Below are positions 1 through 7,736 of a stretch of DNA of 11,259 nucleotides, one piece after another (positions within the stretch are counted from its first letter, which is position 1; every line of letters begins with the position of its first letter). The translations under genes and the position numbers were made by a program. Below the pieces are notes generated by a model that was not told the origin of the DNA, did not search any database, and saw nothing but the letters and a program-made list of their open reading frames with translations. The stretch covers positions 1-11,259 of the forward strand of contig JAIRTU010000083.1 in the NCBI GenBank assembly GCA_031254735.1, in the 5' to 3' direction. Origin of the DNA: Bacteroidales bacterium. GTDB taxonomy: Bacteria > Bacteroidota > Bacteroidia > Bacteroidales > WCHB1-69.

Positions 1-202
1 TAATGTCGTCAACCGGCACGGCGTCTTCGTCTTTGAAACCGATTGTGCGGGTTTCAAAAATAAAGCGGGTTTGTTCTTCGGTGAGCCTGCTGCCCTCAAT
101 TCTATTGGAATTGTAGGCAAGATTCACCTGTGTTTTGTGATACAGGCCGCCTTTGCGTCCAGCCTGCTTTTCTTCCTGTAAATATTCCGATAATTTATTC
201 AT
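1..202 (-). CDS. Fic family protein, N-terminal part (C-terminus outside window)
   Basis: Only the first 67 codons are visible. The reading frame is open to the window edge. The segment AYNSNRIEGSRLTEEQT at residues 29-45, followed by FETRTIGF, is characteristic of the N-terminal helical part of Fic (filamentation induced by cAMP) proteins, which usually transfer AMP from ATP to a target protein. S32-N-R-I-E36-G37 fits the inhibitory-helix motif [S/T]xxxE[G/N]; the Glu of this motif blocks productive ATP binding. Its place before the Fic core makes this a class II, self-inhibited enzyme. The catalytic HPFxxGNGR loop would lie off the left edge, so activity cannot be judged. ATG at 200-202 is chosen because the product begins as expected for the family. 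The start overlaps a small upstream ORF by 8 nt. Codons here (GGC, GCC, CGC, CTG) look more GC-rich than in neighbouring genes, which may mean transfer. The family call is confident; the target is unknown. Confidence 0.85.
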   Translation of the reverse strand, partial: MNKLSEYLQEEKQAGRKGGLYHKTQVNLAYNSNRIEGSRLTEEQTRFIFETRTIGFKDEDAVPVDDI

Positions 203-350
203 TGTATTTCATTATTCGATAATTTACCTTTCCGCAAAACCCACGATTTACGACTGTTTTCATTTTGGGAATAGTCGTATTTTCGCCGCCTCGTTCGCTC
301 ACAAAAGCAAGAAATTGAATGGTGCTGTTTTTTATGCTTAATTGCTTCAT
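195..350 (-). CDS. Small ORF (51 codons) overlapping the fic start; possible truncated RhuM-like N-terminus
   Basis: This ORF runs from ATG 348-350 to TAA 195-197 and overlaps the fic ATG by 8 nt, an arrangement that would allow translational coupling. The product begins MKQLSIKNSTIQFLAFVSE. The stretch KNSTIQFLAF resembles the start of RhuM-family 'virulence' proteins, which often read roughly I-[RK]-N-S-T-A-E-F-L-I-F, but the similarity stops after about 25 residues and the rest (a basic tail with no known motif) does not continue it. It could be a real small fic-partner gene, a decayed fragment of a RhuM-like gene, or chance. It has no [S/T]xxxE[G/N] motif, so it is not an obvious FicA-type antitoxin; the downstream Fic carries its own inhibitory helix in any case. 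The RhuM comparison is from memory of the family pattern, not from a search. Confidence 0.35.
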   Translation of the reverse strand: MKQLSIKNSTIQFLAFVSERGGENTTIPKMKTVVNRGFCGKVNYRIMKYNE

Positions 351-352
351 TC

Positions 353-454
353 TTATTTTAATCTTGTAGACATATCTGTTAAACGGTATTTTTCCGCAGA
401 TTGATATTCTTCCGTTTTATATTGAAGATGTTTTTTATTACCCGATGTCTTCAT
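353..454 (-). CDS. Very small ORF (33 codons) upstream of the fic-leader ORF
   Basis: ATG 452-454 to TAA 353-355, with the next ORF's ATG only 2 nt after this stop. The product is lysine-rich and polar (starts MKTSGNKKHLQYKTEEY) with no signal peptide, membrane segment or recognisable motif. An in-frame stop lies just upstream of the ATG, so it is not the tail of a longer open frame as the sequence stands. The only support is the tight spacing in a chain with the 51-codon ORF and fic. It may be a leader peptide, a remnant of a decayed gene, or noise. Confidence 0.2.
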   Translation of the reverse strand: MKTSGNKKHLQYKTEEYQSAEKYRLTDMSTRLK

Positions 455-478
455 TTTTACTCATTACCAACGTATCGA

Positions 479-507
479 GTGGTTTGTGCAAAAAATGCAC
501 AAACCAC
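479..507. repeat. Perfect 12-bp inverted repeat, hairpin between DUF2723 gene and fic leader
   Basis: GTGGTTTGTGCA (479-490) and TGCACAAACCAC (496-507) are exact reverse complements separated by five A residues. The plus-strand reading is followed by GTTTTT, while the minus-strand reading, the direction of both flanking genes, has no T-run after the stem. As a terminator for the DUF2723 gene (stop at 568) it is therefore in the less favourable orientation, although a strong stem may still halt polymerase or protect the mRNA 3' end. The adjacent minus-strand text GGCTGTCTCAAA (517-528) suggests it may instead be part of a mobile-element end. Confidence 0.75.
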
Positions 508-567
508 GTTTTTGCATTTGAGACAGCCGCGTTTCGCTTTGTTTTACTCGAAATAGCGACACGGATT

Positions 568-3500
568 TTACAAATTGTTACCTCCCGCGAGATAGGGCGT
601 CAGTTTTTCGGTGATGTATGTCAATTTCTCTTTATATTGAGGTTCTGATACTTGGGAGTAATATTCGCATGTGCGGTATATCTCGTTCATGTAGTATCGT
701 CGTATTTCTATTTCTCGTCTTATCATTTGGGCTTTCTTTCCTTTAAATTTCAGGAAATAATTCATTTCTTCGGTCAGTTGATCAACATATTGTTCGTAAT
801 AATCTATTCCTTTGGCAAGTGCGGCAGGCGTGTTGCAGAGCAGATAACATTTGCCAATATAAAAATAATCTGCACCCTCGTAAGGAATAACATCATGAGG
901 AAACCATTGGTAACATCTGTCTAATACTCTTTCTGCCGAATCGAATTTGTTTTCGTTAATCAAAGCATTGGTCAGACGGAAGAGGAACAGTTTGGTGTTG
1001 CCGGTCATGCGGGTGAAGTCTTCACTTAAAAAAATATTTTTATCCGCATATTGATCATAGTCGTATTTATTCATTAAAAGATCGTACAAAACATCGGTGT
1101 TTATTCTGCCTGTAAAATCGACAGACATTTCCGTATCGGTATAAACAGGAAGCAGGCGGTAAACCATTCCTTCTGCCTGAAAATATTTCTCCAATCCGAA
1201 AAAAGCGTTGCCGCCTGTTGTAGAGACATAGTATATCGGGCGATCCCAATTGTTGTTCGCCAAAATATCCATCATGCCGATATAGGCTTTGTGAAGCAAC
1301 GCAACGGTATCGCCGCGTTCTGTTATCTGTCGGTAGAAAGGCGAGGGTATTTTCCATACAACACGGTCGACAATCTGATCGGCAAGTTCGGGAGGAACCG
1401 TACCGTTGGCAAGTATTTTTTCTTTGTCTACGTCCATATAAAAATTAATCGTGTTGATGACAGGCACTTTTACATTATTCGACGGTTTGTATATTTCCTG
1501 CATTACATTTTTGATGTTTTGCGGCTCTTTCAGTCGGTTGATGGCGTGCAGTGCATCGCGTATTCCCGATTGATACATCTCTTTTGTCATTTTGATCGGG
1601 ACAGGTTCGCCGTCGTATGCTTTGCGTGTTACCTGATCGAAATACCAGCCTGCACTCATCAAACTGAGATTACAGATACGTACATCGGTGCGATACCCTT
1701 CCACTTCTTGCAGATACCACAGCGGGAAAGTATCATTGTCGCCGTTGGTAAACAGAATAGCATTGGGCTGACATGAATCTAAATACGATTTTGCCATTTG
1801 CAATACCAAATAACGTTTGGAACGATCGTGATCGTCCCAATTTTGCGTACCCAAAATCACAGGAACACCCATACATGCTACCGTAGAAATTGCCGCTGCC
1901 GTTGTTTTGTTCATATATTTTTTTATCCAATCGTAAACAGCATACACGCCCAAGCCTATCCATATTGCAAAGGCGTAAAACGAGGCGGCAAAAGCATAAT
2001 CTCGCTCACGAGGCTGATACGCATACATGTTTAAATAAATGCCAATCGCAATGCCTGTCATAAAGAACAGCAGCAAGACAATAAGTCCGTTTTTCGAGTC
2101 TTTGGAAAATTGAAAATATAATCCCAGCAATCCCAAAATAAACGGCAGGAAAAAATAGGTATTTCTTGCTTTGTCTTTCAGATGTTCGGGCATGTCTTGC
2201 GGACCCAAACGAGCCTCATCAATAAAATTGACTCCCGACAGCCATTCTCCCGATAATAAATCGCCTCTTCCCTGATTGAGATTTTGTCTGCCGACAAAGT
2301 TCCACATAAAATAACGTCCGTACATATACCACATTTGATATTTGAAGAAAAATTTCATGTTTTGGTCAAAAGTGGGGGTGTTGGGAACTTGTTTGCCGTT
2401 GACCATTTTATAGTCGGGTGCGGTAATGCCTGCCCATTGTTTGTATTGATCAACGTATGCTCCCTCTCGGTTATTCCACATACGCGGAAACAAAACACAA
2501 AAGCGACTGTCGTGTACAGGAATTTCTCCTTTTCTGTCATCGCCTATTTCGTAACGTTCTTTTACTTTAAACGCTCCCTTGTCTTTGTTGGCGTCGATAT
2601 ATTGTTCGGCGTCGAAGCGGGACAGGAAAGACTGTGTTGTGCCGGTTTCTTTATTCTCGACAATATATTTCCGCACATAAACAGGCGTATCGTCTTTATA
2701 ATCGGTTACAGGCGTGTTGAATTGTCCTCCGTATACCAATGGAGTTCGTCCGTATTGTTCTCTGTTGAGGTATGCCAATAATGCCACGGCATCTTCGGGA
2801 TTGTTTTCATCGATGGGAGGGTTGGCATTGGAGCGAACAGGTAACATCAAAAAGGTGGAATATCCTACCAAAATGAATACCAACGACAACAGACCGGTGT
2901 TGAGTAAACGTTTCTTTTTCTTTTCCGAATAATACAATCCCCATGTCAGCAATCCGGCAATGAGCAAGAAATAAAAGACCGTCCCCACATAAAATCCGGT
3001 GTGCAGCGCATTGGCAAAAAAGCGTTCAAAGAAACTTGAAATCTTTACCGTATAAGGCACTATTCCCCAAAGAATAACAGCCACCAACACAAAAGAAAGC
3101 AACAAAGCGTATATTGTTCCTTTGGTAGAGGATTTGTATTTGCGGAAATAGATCACCAACACCATTGCGGGCAACGTCAGCAGGTTTAGCAAATGGACGC
3201 CGATAGACAATCCGATAATATAGGCAATCAGGATAATCCAACGATACGAATAATTGCTGTCGGCGACTTCGTCCCATTTCAGGATAGCCCAGAAAACCAC
3301 TGCCGTACACAGCGACGACATCGCATACACTTCGCCCTCTACCGCCGAAAACCAAAAGGTATCGGTAAACGTATATGCCAATGATCCCACCAGCGCACTT
3401 CCGAAAACAGCCAAGATTTTAGAATTGGTCAAACTGCCCTGTTTTGCCGTTGCCAATTTTTTCCCCAACATGCTTATCGACCAAAACAAAAACATAATGG

Positions 3501-3768
3501 TAAAACCGCTGCACAAGGCAGACATTGCATTAATGGTGAAAGCAACTTGGGTTGGATCGCTTGCAAAAAGCGAAAACAAACAGCCTATCAATTGAAAGGT
3601 AGGCGCTCCGGGAGGGTGTCCCACTTGCAATTTGTGTGCCGTTGCGATATATTCTCCGCAATCCCAAAAACTGACGGTTGGTTCTGCCGTCATAATATAC
3701 ACAGCCGATGCTATGATACATACCGCCCAACCCAATACATTGTTGATTAACTTATAATTTTTCTGCAT
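568..3768 (-). CDS. DUF2723 family polytopic membrane protein (TMEM260-like, putative O-mannosyltransferase)
   Basis: A large inner-membrane protein of 1066 residues. The N-terminal DUF2723 region contains the family signature FWDCGEY at residues 34-40, with an acidic Asp-Glu pair of the kind expected in a GT-C-type first loop, then VGHPPGAP (49-56), followed by many hydrophobic segments up to roughly residue 630. A long soluble part follows with a conserved NGDNDTFPLWYLQEVEG stretch near 675-691. The C-terminal 120 or so residues are helical and TPR-like. Human TMEM260 shares this domain and O-mannosylates plexin-type domains; by analogy the bacterial protein may move a lipid-linked sugar onto exported proteins, but that is inference. 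Length is normal for Bacteroidales homologues. It starts at ATG 3766-3768 with an 87-nt leader behind a consensus promoter, so it need not depend on the upstream bat genes. Confidence 0.88.
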   Translation of the reverse strand: MQKNYKLINNVLGWAVCIIASAVYIMTAEPTVSFWDCGEYIATAHKLQVGHPPGAPTFQLIGCLFSLFASDPTQVAFTINAMSALCSGFTIMFLFWSISMLGKKLATAKQGSLTNSKILAVFGSALVGSLAYTFTDTFWFSAVEGEVYAMSSLCTAVVFWAILKWDEVADSNYSYRWIILIAYIIGLSIGVHLLNLLTLPAMVLVIYFRKYKSSTKGTIYALLLSFVLVAVILWGIVPYTVKISSFFERFFANALHTGFYVGTVFYFLLIAGLLTWGLYYSEKKKKRLLNTGLLSLVFILVGYSTFLMLPVRSNANPPIDENNPEDAVALLAYLNREQYGRTPLVYGGQFNTPVTDYKDDTPVYVRKYIVENKETGTTQSFLSRFDAEQYIDANKDKGAFKVKERYEIGDDRKGEIPVHDSRFCVLFPRMWNNREGAYVDQYKQWAGITAPDYKMVNGKQVPNTPTFDQNMKFFFKYQMWYMYGRYFMWNFVGRQNLNQGRGDLLSGEWLSGVNFIDEARLGPQDMPEHLKDKARNTYFFLPFILGLLGLYFQFSKDSKNGLIVLLLFFMTGIAIGIYLNMYAYQPRERDYAFAASFYAFAIWIGLGVYAVYDWIKKYMNKTTAAAISTVACMGVPVILGTQNWDDHDRSKRYLVLQMAKSYLDSCQPNAILFTNGDNDTFPLWYLQEVEGYRTDVRICNLSLMSAGWYFDQVTRKAYDGEPVPIKMTKEMYQSGIRDALHAINRLKEPQNIKNVMQEIYKPSNNVKVPVINTINFYMDVDKEKILANGTVPPELADQIVDRVVWKIPSPFYRQITERGDTVALLHKAYIGMMDILANNNWDRPIYYVSTTGGNAFFGLEKYFQAEGMVYRLLPVYTDTEMSVDFTGRINTDVLYDLLMNKYDYDQYADKNIFLSEDFTRMTGNTKLFLFRLTNALINENKFDSAERVLDRCYQWFPHDVIPYEGADYFYIGKCYLLCNTPAALAKGIDYYEQYVDQLTEEMNYFLKFKGKKAQMIRREIEIRRYYMNEIYRTCEYYSQVSEPQYKEKLTYITEKLTPYLAGGNNL

Positions 3769-3854
3769 AATAAAATTTTTACATTATTATAATATCTGTA
3801 AACAGACCAAAAATACGATTGTCTTCTAAACAATACCTGAAATTAAATATTTGA

Positions 3855-3862
3855 CAAAGGTA
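3855..3862 (-). promoter_or_regulatory. Bacteroidetes -7 promoter element for the DUF2723 gene
   Basis: The minus strand reads TACCTTTG, an exact match to the Bacteroidetes sigma-ABfr -7 consensus TAnnTTTG. It lies in the 140-nt gap between batD and the DUF2723 gene, 86 nt before the ATG. A clear TTTG at -33 is not visible; the region is A-rich with a weak TTTTTATCG about 21 nt upstream. The position and exact match make it a likely promoter. Confidence 0.6.
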
Positions 3863-3908
3863 CTATTTTTTTCTTTTTCTTTTCGATAAAAACAGTATTC
3901 CTTATCAA

Positions 3909-5795
3909 TCATTTTGAAAATGTTGTTATTGCGGCAGGTCTCCGTTTTGTTTTCAATTCTCTTTCTATCTTTGTGATAAAGTTGAATGTTCGCTCATACA
4001 TTTTTTCGGGCGTAATGCTCGGCGAGGGCGAAAAACGCACATATTCACAGTCTTGCAGTGTGTGAACAAACTCGTTGATGGAATCTTCGTTCATGTCTCG
4101 TTCGGATAGCTTTTGATATGCCGTTTCCAACGAAAGTTGGCTCATCGGAATATGAAATTTATCGCTGATATATCCCCACAACACTTTCGATATTTCGATA
4201 TAAAAGGCTTCGTCCTGTTTGCTTTTGAGCAATTTCTCTGCTTTTTTCAAACGATTTCGAGCTGTTTTCGAGGCTTTTTTGTTGCGAAGCAAAGCCAGAT
4301 TTTGTTGTTCTTTTATCTTTTTGCGAAGCAGGATAATCAAAACCGCCAACAACAAAACAGGGAAAAACAACAGACACCAATACAGCGGAGAGGCAAAAAA
4401 CGGCGTTTGTTGCAGTTGCAGTTTTGGGTTTGTTTTTATGTGCCGAATATCATTTCCCAACACTTTTATATCCGATTTGTTGCTTGTATTGTACGAAACG
4501 GCGTTTCCGCCCTGTGCTTTGTCGACGTTTAATGTAAATTCGGGTGTTTGCAGCGTAACATAGCTTCCTTTTCGTTTGTCGAAATAAACAAAATTTGCCG
4601 GCGGAATCACATAATCGCCTTCCACCCTCGGAATTAAAACATATTCAAAGGTTCGAGAACCTGTTACACCCGAAAGACTTGTGTGAATGTTGTCTTTTGT
4701 TTCGGGATCATGCACGGCAATGTCGATTGGAAAATGCAGATCGAGCGGCTCGATATATTGCAAATTGCCCGAACCCGAAATGGTTACCGACAGGTTGGTG
4801 GCGTCGTTGGCGTTGAGTTTGTCTCGGCTCAGTTTTGCGTTCAACTTAAAATCGCCTGTCAATCCGCTGAAATCGTGGGGTTTGTTGGCGGCGGGAACAT
4901 CTTTTACCTGCATGTTCACCGCATTGGAAGATATTTTCAGATCAACATTTTCTATGCGGCTTCCGCCGAAAAACATATCGAAAATATCATTGCTTCGGCG
5001 CTGTTCCACAAGCACTTGCACAAGCAAATCCGATTCCATGGGCGTAATGGTCAACTTTCCGCTTTTTTGCGGATAGACAGCCATGGTATAAATATCTGTT
5101 ACCATAAATTTTTTCCCATCGATAATTTCTTCTTTTTGAGCGGGTTCTGTATCGGGATTGGTCAAATCGTATGTCCAAAAACCTTGGGCAGTTGGGCGAC
5201 TTGTAACCTGATAGCGATAACGATACGCCTGCGGTCCCAAATACAGTTTATACGAAACTATCACCTGCTCTCCAACATACGGATTGGCATTGGAAACCGA
5301 AGTTTTGATGAAAAAATCGTTTTTGTTAAATCCCTGTATGTTAGCGGTTTGTTGTGCCTGCCTTTGATTGCCTTGATTCTGCTGTTGATTTTGCGAAGCA
5401 GCCACCACCCGAATGTTTACCGCATTGGACATTATTTTTTGGTTTTTCACTTGAAAAGCCACTGCGGGAAGCGTAAAAGTACCCTCTTTTTCTGCTATCA
5501 ACGTATATGTGTACGAAAAAGACTGTTTTGTGTTCACCTGTCCGTTGATGATACTTGTAGAAGTGGAAGATTGTGTACTTGGACCTCCGCCGAATGTGAA
5601 GTTGGCAAAAGCTATCGACGGCAGTTTATCCGCCCGCTCGTTGAGTTCGTAGGTCAGATGGAATGCTTGCCCTGCCGCTACCTGCGAGGGTGCTTTGGCG
5701 GTGCAGCTTACCTGTGCGTGCAATATTTGTACGGAAATAATTCCTGTAATAAAACCGATAAAACCGTATTTCAAAAATAATTTTTTGTTTCTCAT
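3909..5795 (-). CDS. batD: BatD aerotolerance-locus protein
   Basis: A secreted, membrane-anchored protein of the Bat (Bacteroides aerotolerance) complex. It has a signal peptide (residues 1 to about 27, ending ILHA before QVSCTAK), then beta-rich immunoglobulin-like periplasmic domains typical of BatD, interrupted by a Gln/Asn-rich linker at about 135-150. One transmembrane helix (about 472-490) follows, then a basic, helical cytoplasmic tail of about 140 residues. Length (628) is normal. The frame can be extended five codons to a TTG at 5810, but ATG 5793-5795 gives a proper signal peptide and begins 8 nt after the stop of the BatB/C ORF, so ATG is preferred. It is cotranscribed with the fused BatB/C gene. 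The family was first linked to oxygen tolerance in Bacteroides fragilis; its biochemical role is not settled. No batE homologue follows; the next gene encodes a DUF2723 protein. Confidence 0.92.
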   Translation of the reverse strand: MRNKKLFLKYGFIGFITGIISVQILHAQVSCTAKAPSQVAAGQAFHLTYELNERADKLPSIAFANFTFGGGPSTQSSTSTSIINGQVNTKQSFSYTYTLIAEKEGTFTLPAVAFQVKNQKIMSNAVNIRVVAASQNQQQNQGNQRQAQQTANIQGFNKNDFFIKTSVSNANPYVGEQVIVSYKLYLGPQAYRYRYQVTSRPTAQGFWTYDLTNPDTEPAQKEEIIDGKKFMVTDIYTMAVYPQKSGKLTITPMESDLLVQVLVEQRRSNDIFDMFFGGSRIENVDLKISSNAVNMQVKDVPAANKPHDFSGLTGDFKLNAKLSRDKLNANDATNLSVTISGSGNLQYIEPLDLHFPIDIAVHDPETKDNIHTSLSGVTGSRTFEYVLIPRVEGDYVIPPANFVYFDKRKGSYVTLQTPEFTLNVDKAQGGNAVSYNTSNKSDIKVLGNDIRHIKTNPKLQLQQTPFFASPLYWCLLFFPVLLLAVLIILLRKKIKEQQNLALLRNKKASKTARNRLKKAEKLLKSKQDEAFYIEISKVLWGYISDKFHIPMSQLSLETAYQKLSERDMNEDSINEFVHTLQDCEYVRFSPSPSITPEKMYERTFNFITKIERELKTKRRPAAITTFSK

Positions 5796-5803
5796 ATTTA
5801 TTA

Positions 5804-7675
5804 TTACCAATCTTTTTCTTGTTTTACGGGTCGAGATTGTTGATTTTCCAAACGTGCGGCTTTTTCCTGTGTTTTTTTCTCGTTGGTTTGCAATGCGTCC
5901 AATTTACGTTTGGTATCCTGATTGTCTTGATCCTGTTGCCGTTGCTGTTGTTGTTCGTTTTTCTCTTTTTGTTGATCTTTTTGCTGTTGCTGATTTTGAT
6001 TTTGCTGTTGATCTTTGTTTTGTTGATCTTGATTTTGATCCTGTTGATCTTTATTTTCTCCGTTTTGCTGCTGTTGTTGTTGTTGCTGTTGGGCAATCAA
6101 CTTTTTCTTGGCGTATTCCAGATTGTATTTGGTATCCATATCCGACGGATTGGCTTTCAGAGAACGTTTGTACGCATCAACTGCCTCCGAATATTTCTGT
6201 TGCTGCATAAGGCTGTTGCCCAAATTATGATAGGCTTTCGCTTTTACTTTGTCGCTTACATCTGTATTTTCTGTCACTTTGGTATTTTCTTTGGCGGCTT
6301 CTTCGTATTTTCCCTGTTTGTACAGAGACGCCGCTTGATTGTACATGCTTTTGTAATAATTGCCTGTACTCGTATTTGATTTAAGATAAAGAGTAGAAGC
6401 CTTTTCGTAGAGTTGTTGAGCCTGTTGTGTTTTTACGGCAATATCTTCTTTGTTGCTTTCTCTGTTTTTTTCTTTCAATTGGGCGGCTTCTTTTTCCAAA
6501 TCGGAAGCGGCTTTGTATTGGCGGTTGCCTTCCCGCAATGCTTTTATTTCTTCGGTGGTTTGTGCCGATGTTGTTTGCCACAATCCTGCACCTGCCAACA
6601 CAAAGAAAACAGCAAGTTGTTTGCCTTTCAGCCATGCAAATCCATTAAAACGAAACATCTTTTTATTGTATAACAAAATTTCTGTAATCAACAAAACAAA
6701 GGCTGCCCAAAGCGGAATGTAATATCGACTTTCGTATCGGGAAAAAACCACATCTTCTATTTCCGCTTTTTCCAATTTGTCTAAATCTTTCCGTAAAATA
6801 TCAAAACCGATATGGGCATTGTTGGCGTGAATATAACTTCCGTTGCCTGCCTGTGCAATTTCTTGCAATATTTGTTCATTGAGGCGGGTAATTACGGTAT
6901 TGCCTTCTTTGTCTTTTTGATAATCGTTACCGCCGGACGCTCGCAAAGGAATGGGTTCGCCCAACGAATTGCCAACGCCTATTGTATAAACTCGTATTCC
7001 CTTTTTTGCTGCGGCAGACGCCATATCAACGGCTTCGGTAAAATGGTCTTCTCCGTCGGAGATGACCACAATTACTTTTTGTGTCAGCGGTTGATTGGGA
7101 AGAACGGCAACATCTTTTTGCGGCAACATCGAAGCGGCAGCCTTGTCGATAGCCGTAGCAATATCTGTTCCCTGTGTTGAAATCATGCGGGTAGAAATGT
7201 TGGAGATAAACATTTTTGCGGCAGCATAATCCGAAGTAATCGGCAGTTGCACAAACGCATTGCCCGCAAAGACCACAATACCTGTGCGGTCGCCTTTCAA
7301 CTCGTCTACAAACAGCGACATGGCTCTTTTTGCCGCTTCCAGACGGTTGGGAGTGTAATCCTGTGCCAACATACTGTTGGAAACATCTACACAAAGCATA
7401 ATATCTATGCCTTTTCGTTTGCCTTTCTCTACTCCCGCACCCAATTGCGGATTTGCCAAAGCTGTTACAAGGCATATCCAAATCAGACAAACCAAAATAA
7501 ATTTAAGGTTTTGCATTTTCAACGAAGAATCGGGCGTTAAAAGTTTCAACAACGGCGTTTCTCCGTAGGTACGCCATATTTTTTGCTGTCGATAGCGGAT
7601 ATACACATATAATCCTACCAAAACAGGTACCAACAACAACGCATACAGTACATATTCATTCTCGAATCTAAGCAT
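5804..7675 (-). CDS. BatB-BatC fusion: VWA domain plus TPR aerotolerance protein
   Basis: A 623-residue product holding two proteins normally encoded separately. Residues 1-339 match BatB: two N-terminal membrane helices (about 8-25 and 57-74), a von Willebrand A domain with the MIDAS metal site D97-V-S99-N-S101, T170-D171 and the SDGEDH strand at 206-211, the typical TRLNEQ...AGNGSYI segment, and a third helix at about 319-336. At M340 (codon 6656-6658) a segment with all the traits of a BatC signal peptide begins: basic start, hydrophobic core 352-366, then TTSAQ at 368-372. It is followed by TPR-type helices (about 420-525) and a Gln-rich tail with nine consecutive Gln at 529-537 and Q/N/D/K repeats to about 586. 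In the fusion this 'signal peptide' would act as a fourth membrane helix, leaving both the VWA and TPR parts in the periplasm. First gene of the unit with batD; divergent from the gene at 7846. Confidence 0.9.
   Translation of the reverse strand: MLRFENEYVLYALLLVPVLVGLYVYIRYRQQKIWRTYGETPLLKLLTPDSSLKMQNLKFILVCLIWICLVTALANPQLGAGVEKGKRKGIDIMLCVDVSNSMLAQDYTPNRLEAAKRAMSLFVDELKGDRTGIVVFAGNAFVQLPITSDYAAAKMFISNISTRMISTQGTDIATAIDKAAASMLPQKDVAVLPNQPLTQKVIVVISDGEDHFTEAVDMASAAAKKGIRVYTIGVGNSLGEPIPLRASGGNDYQKDKEGNTVITRLNEQILQEIAQAGNGSYIHANNAHIGFDILRKDLDKLEKAEIEDVVFSRYESRYYIPLWAAFVLLITEILLYNKKMFRFNGFAWLKGKQLAVFFVLAGAGLWQTTSAQTTEEIKALREGNRQYKAASDLEKEAAQLKEKNRESNKEDIAVKTQQAQQLYEKASTLYLKSNTSTGNYYKSMYNQAASLYKQGKYEEAAKENTKVTENTDVSDKVKAKAYHNLGNSLMQQQKYSEAVDAYKRSLKANPSDMDTKYNLEYAKKKLIAQQQQQQQQQNGENKDQQDQNQDQQNKDQQQNQNQQQQKDQQKEKNEQQQQRQQDQDNQDTKRKLDALQTNEKKTQEKAARLENQQSRPVKQEKDW
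5918..6091 (-). repeat. Low-complexity Gln-rich coding tract at the end of BatB/C
   Basis: Residues 529-586 of the BatB/C product are almost entirely Gln, Asn, Asp, Lys and Glu, beginning with nine Gln in a row (6065-6091). CAA and CAG codons are mixed, so this is not a pure trinucleotide run, which limits slippage. Gln-rich tails are common in Bacteroidetes BatC proteins. The tract makes the opposite strand look like a hydrophobic Leu/Phe-rich ORF, which is not real. Confidence 0.8.
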
Positions 7676-7697
7676 ATTTTACCACTTTTTATTTTTC

Positions 7698-7717
7698 ACT
7701 AACGCATACTAACGGAT
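7698..7717. repeat. Tandem 10-bp direct repeat in the batB/C leader
   Basis: ACTAACGCAT (7698-7707) is followed without a gap by ACTAACGGAT (7708-7717), differing at one base. It lies between the BatB/C start codon and its likely promoter region, so it would be transcribed in the mRNA leader. Two adjacent copies one helical turn apart suit a protein-binding site, but there is no direct support for function. Confidence 0.5.
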
Positions 7718-7736
7718 TTTAATTGTAATTCGTGCG

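Noticed and set aside
153..341. 62-codon plus-strand ORF at the left end
   Set aside because: It is antisense to the fic start and the small upstream ORF. It has no family pattern.
3795..3806. TCTGTAAACAGA near-palindrome in the DUF2723 leader
   Set aside because: Arms are only 5 bp, which is expected by chance in this AT-rich gap; no other copy was seen beside a promoter here.
3911..3922. ATTTTGAAAATG-type small palindrome at the batD stop, as a terminator
   Set aside because: It is short, wholly AT, and lacks a following T-run on the minus strand.
4683..5780. 365-codon plus-strand ORF
   Set aside because: It lies antisense and fully inside batD, whose signal peptide, domains and membrane anchor are clear. 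Its translation is Cys/His/Arg-rich and low in plausibility.
5819..6379. Plus-strand ORF with an extremely hydrophobic Leu/Phe/Val product, looking like a membrane protein
   Set aside because: It is the complement of the Gln/Asn-rich end of BatB/C; antisense of CAA/CAG/AAC/AAA codons gives Leu/Val/Phe.
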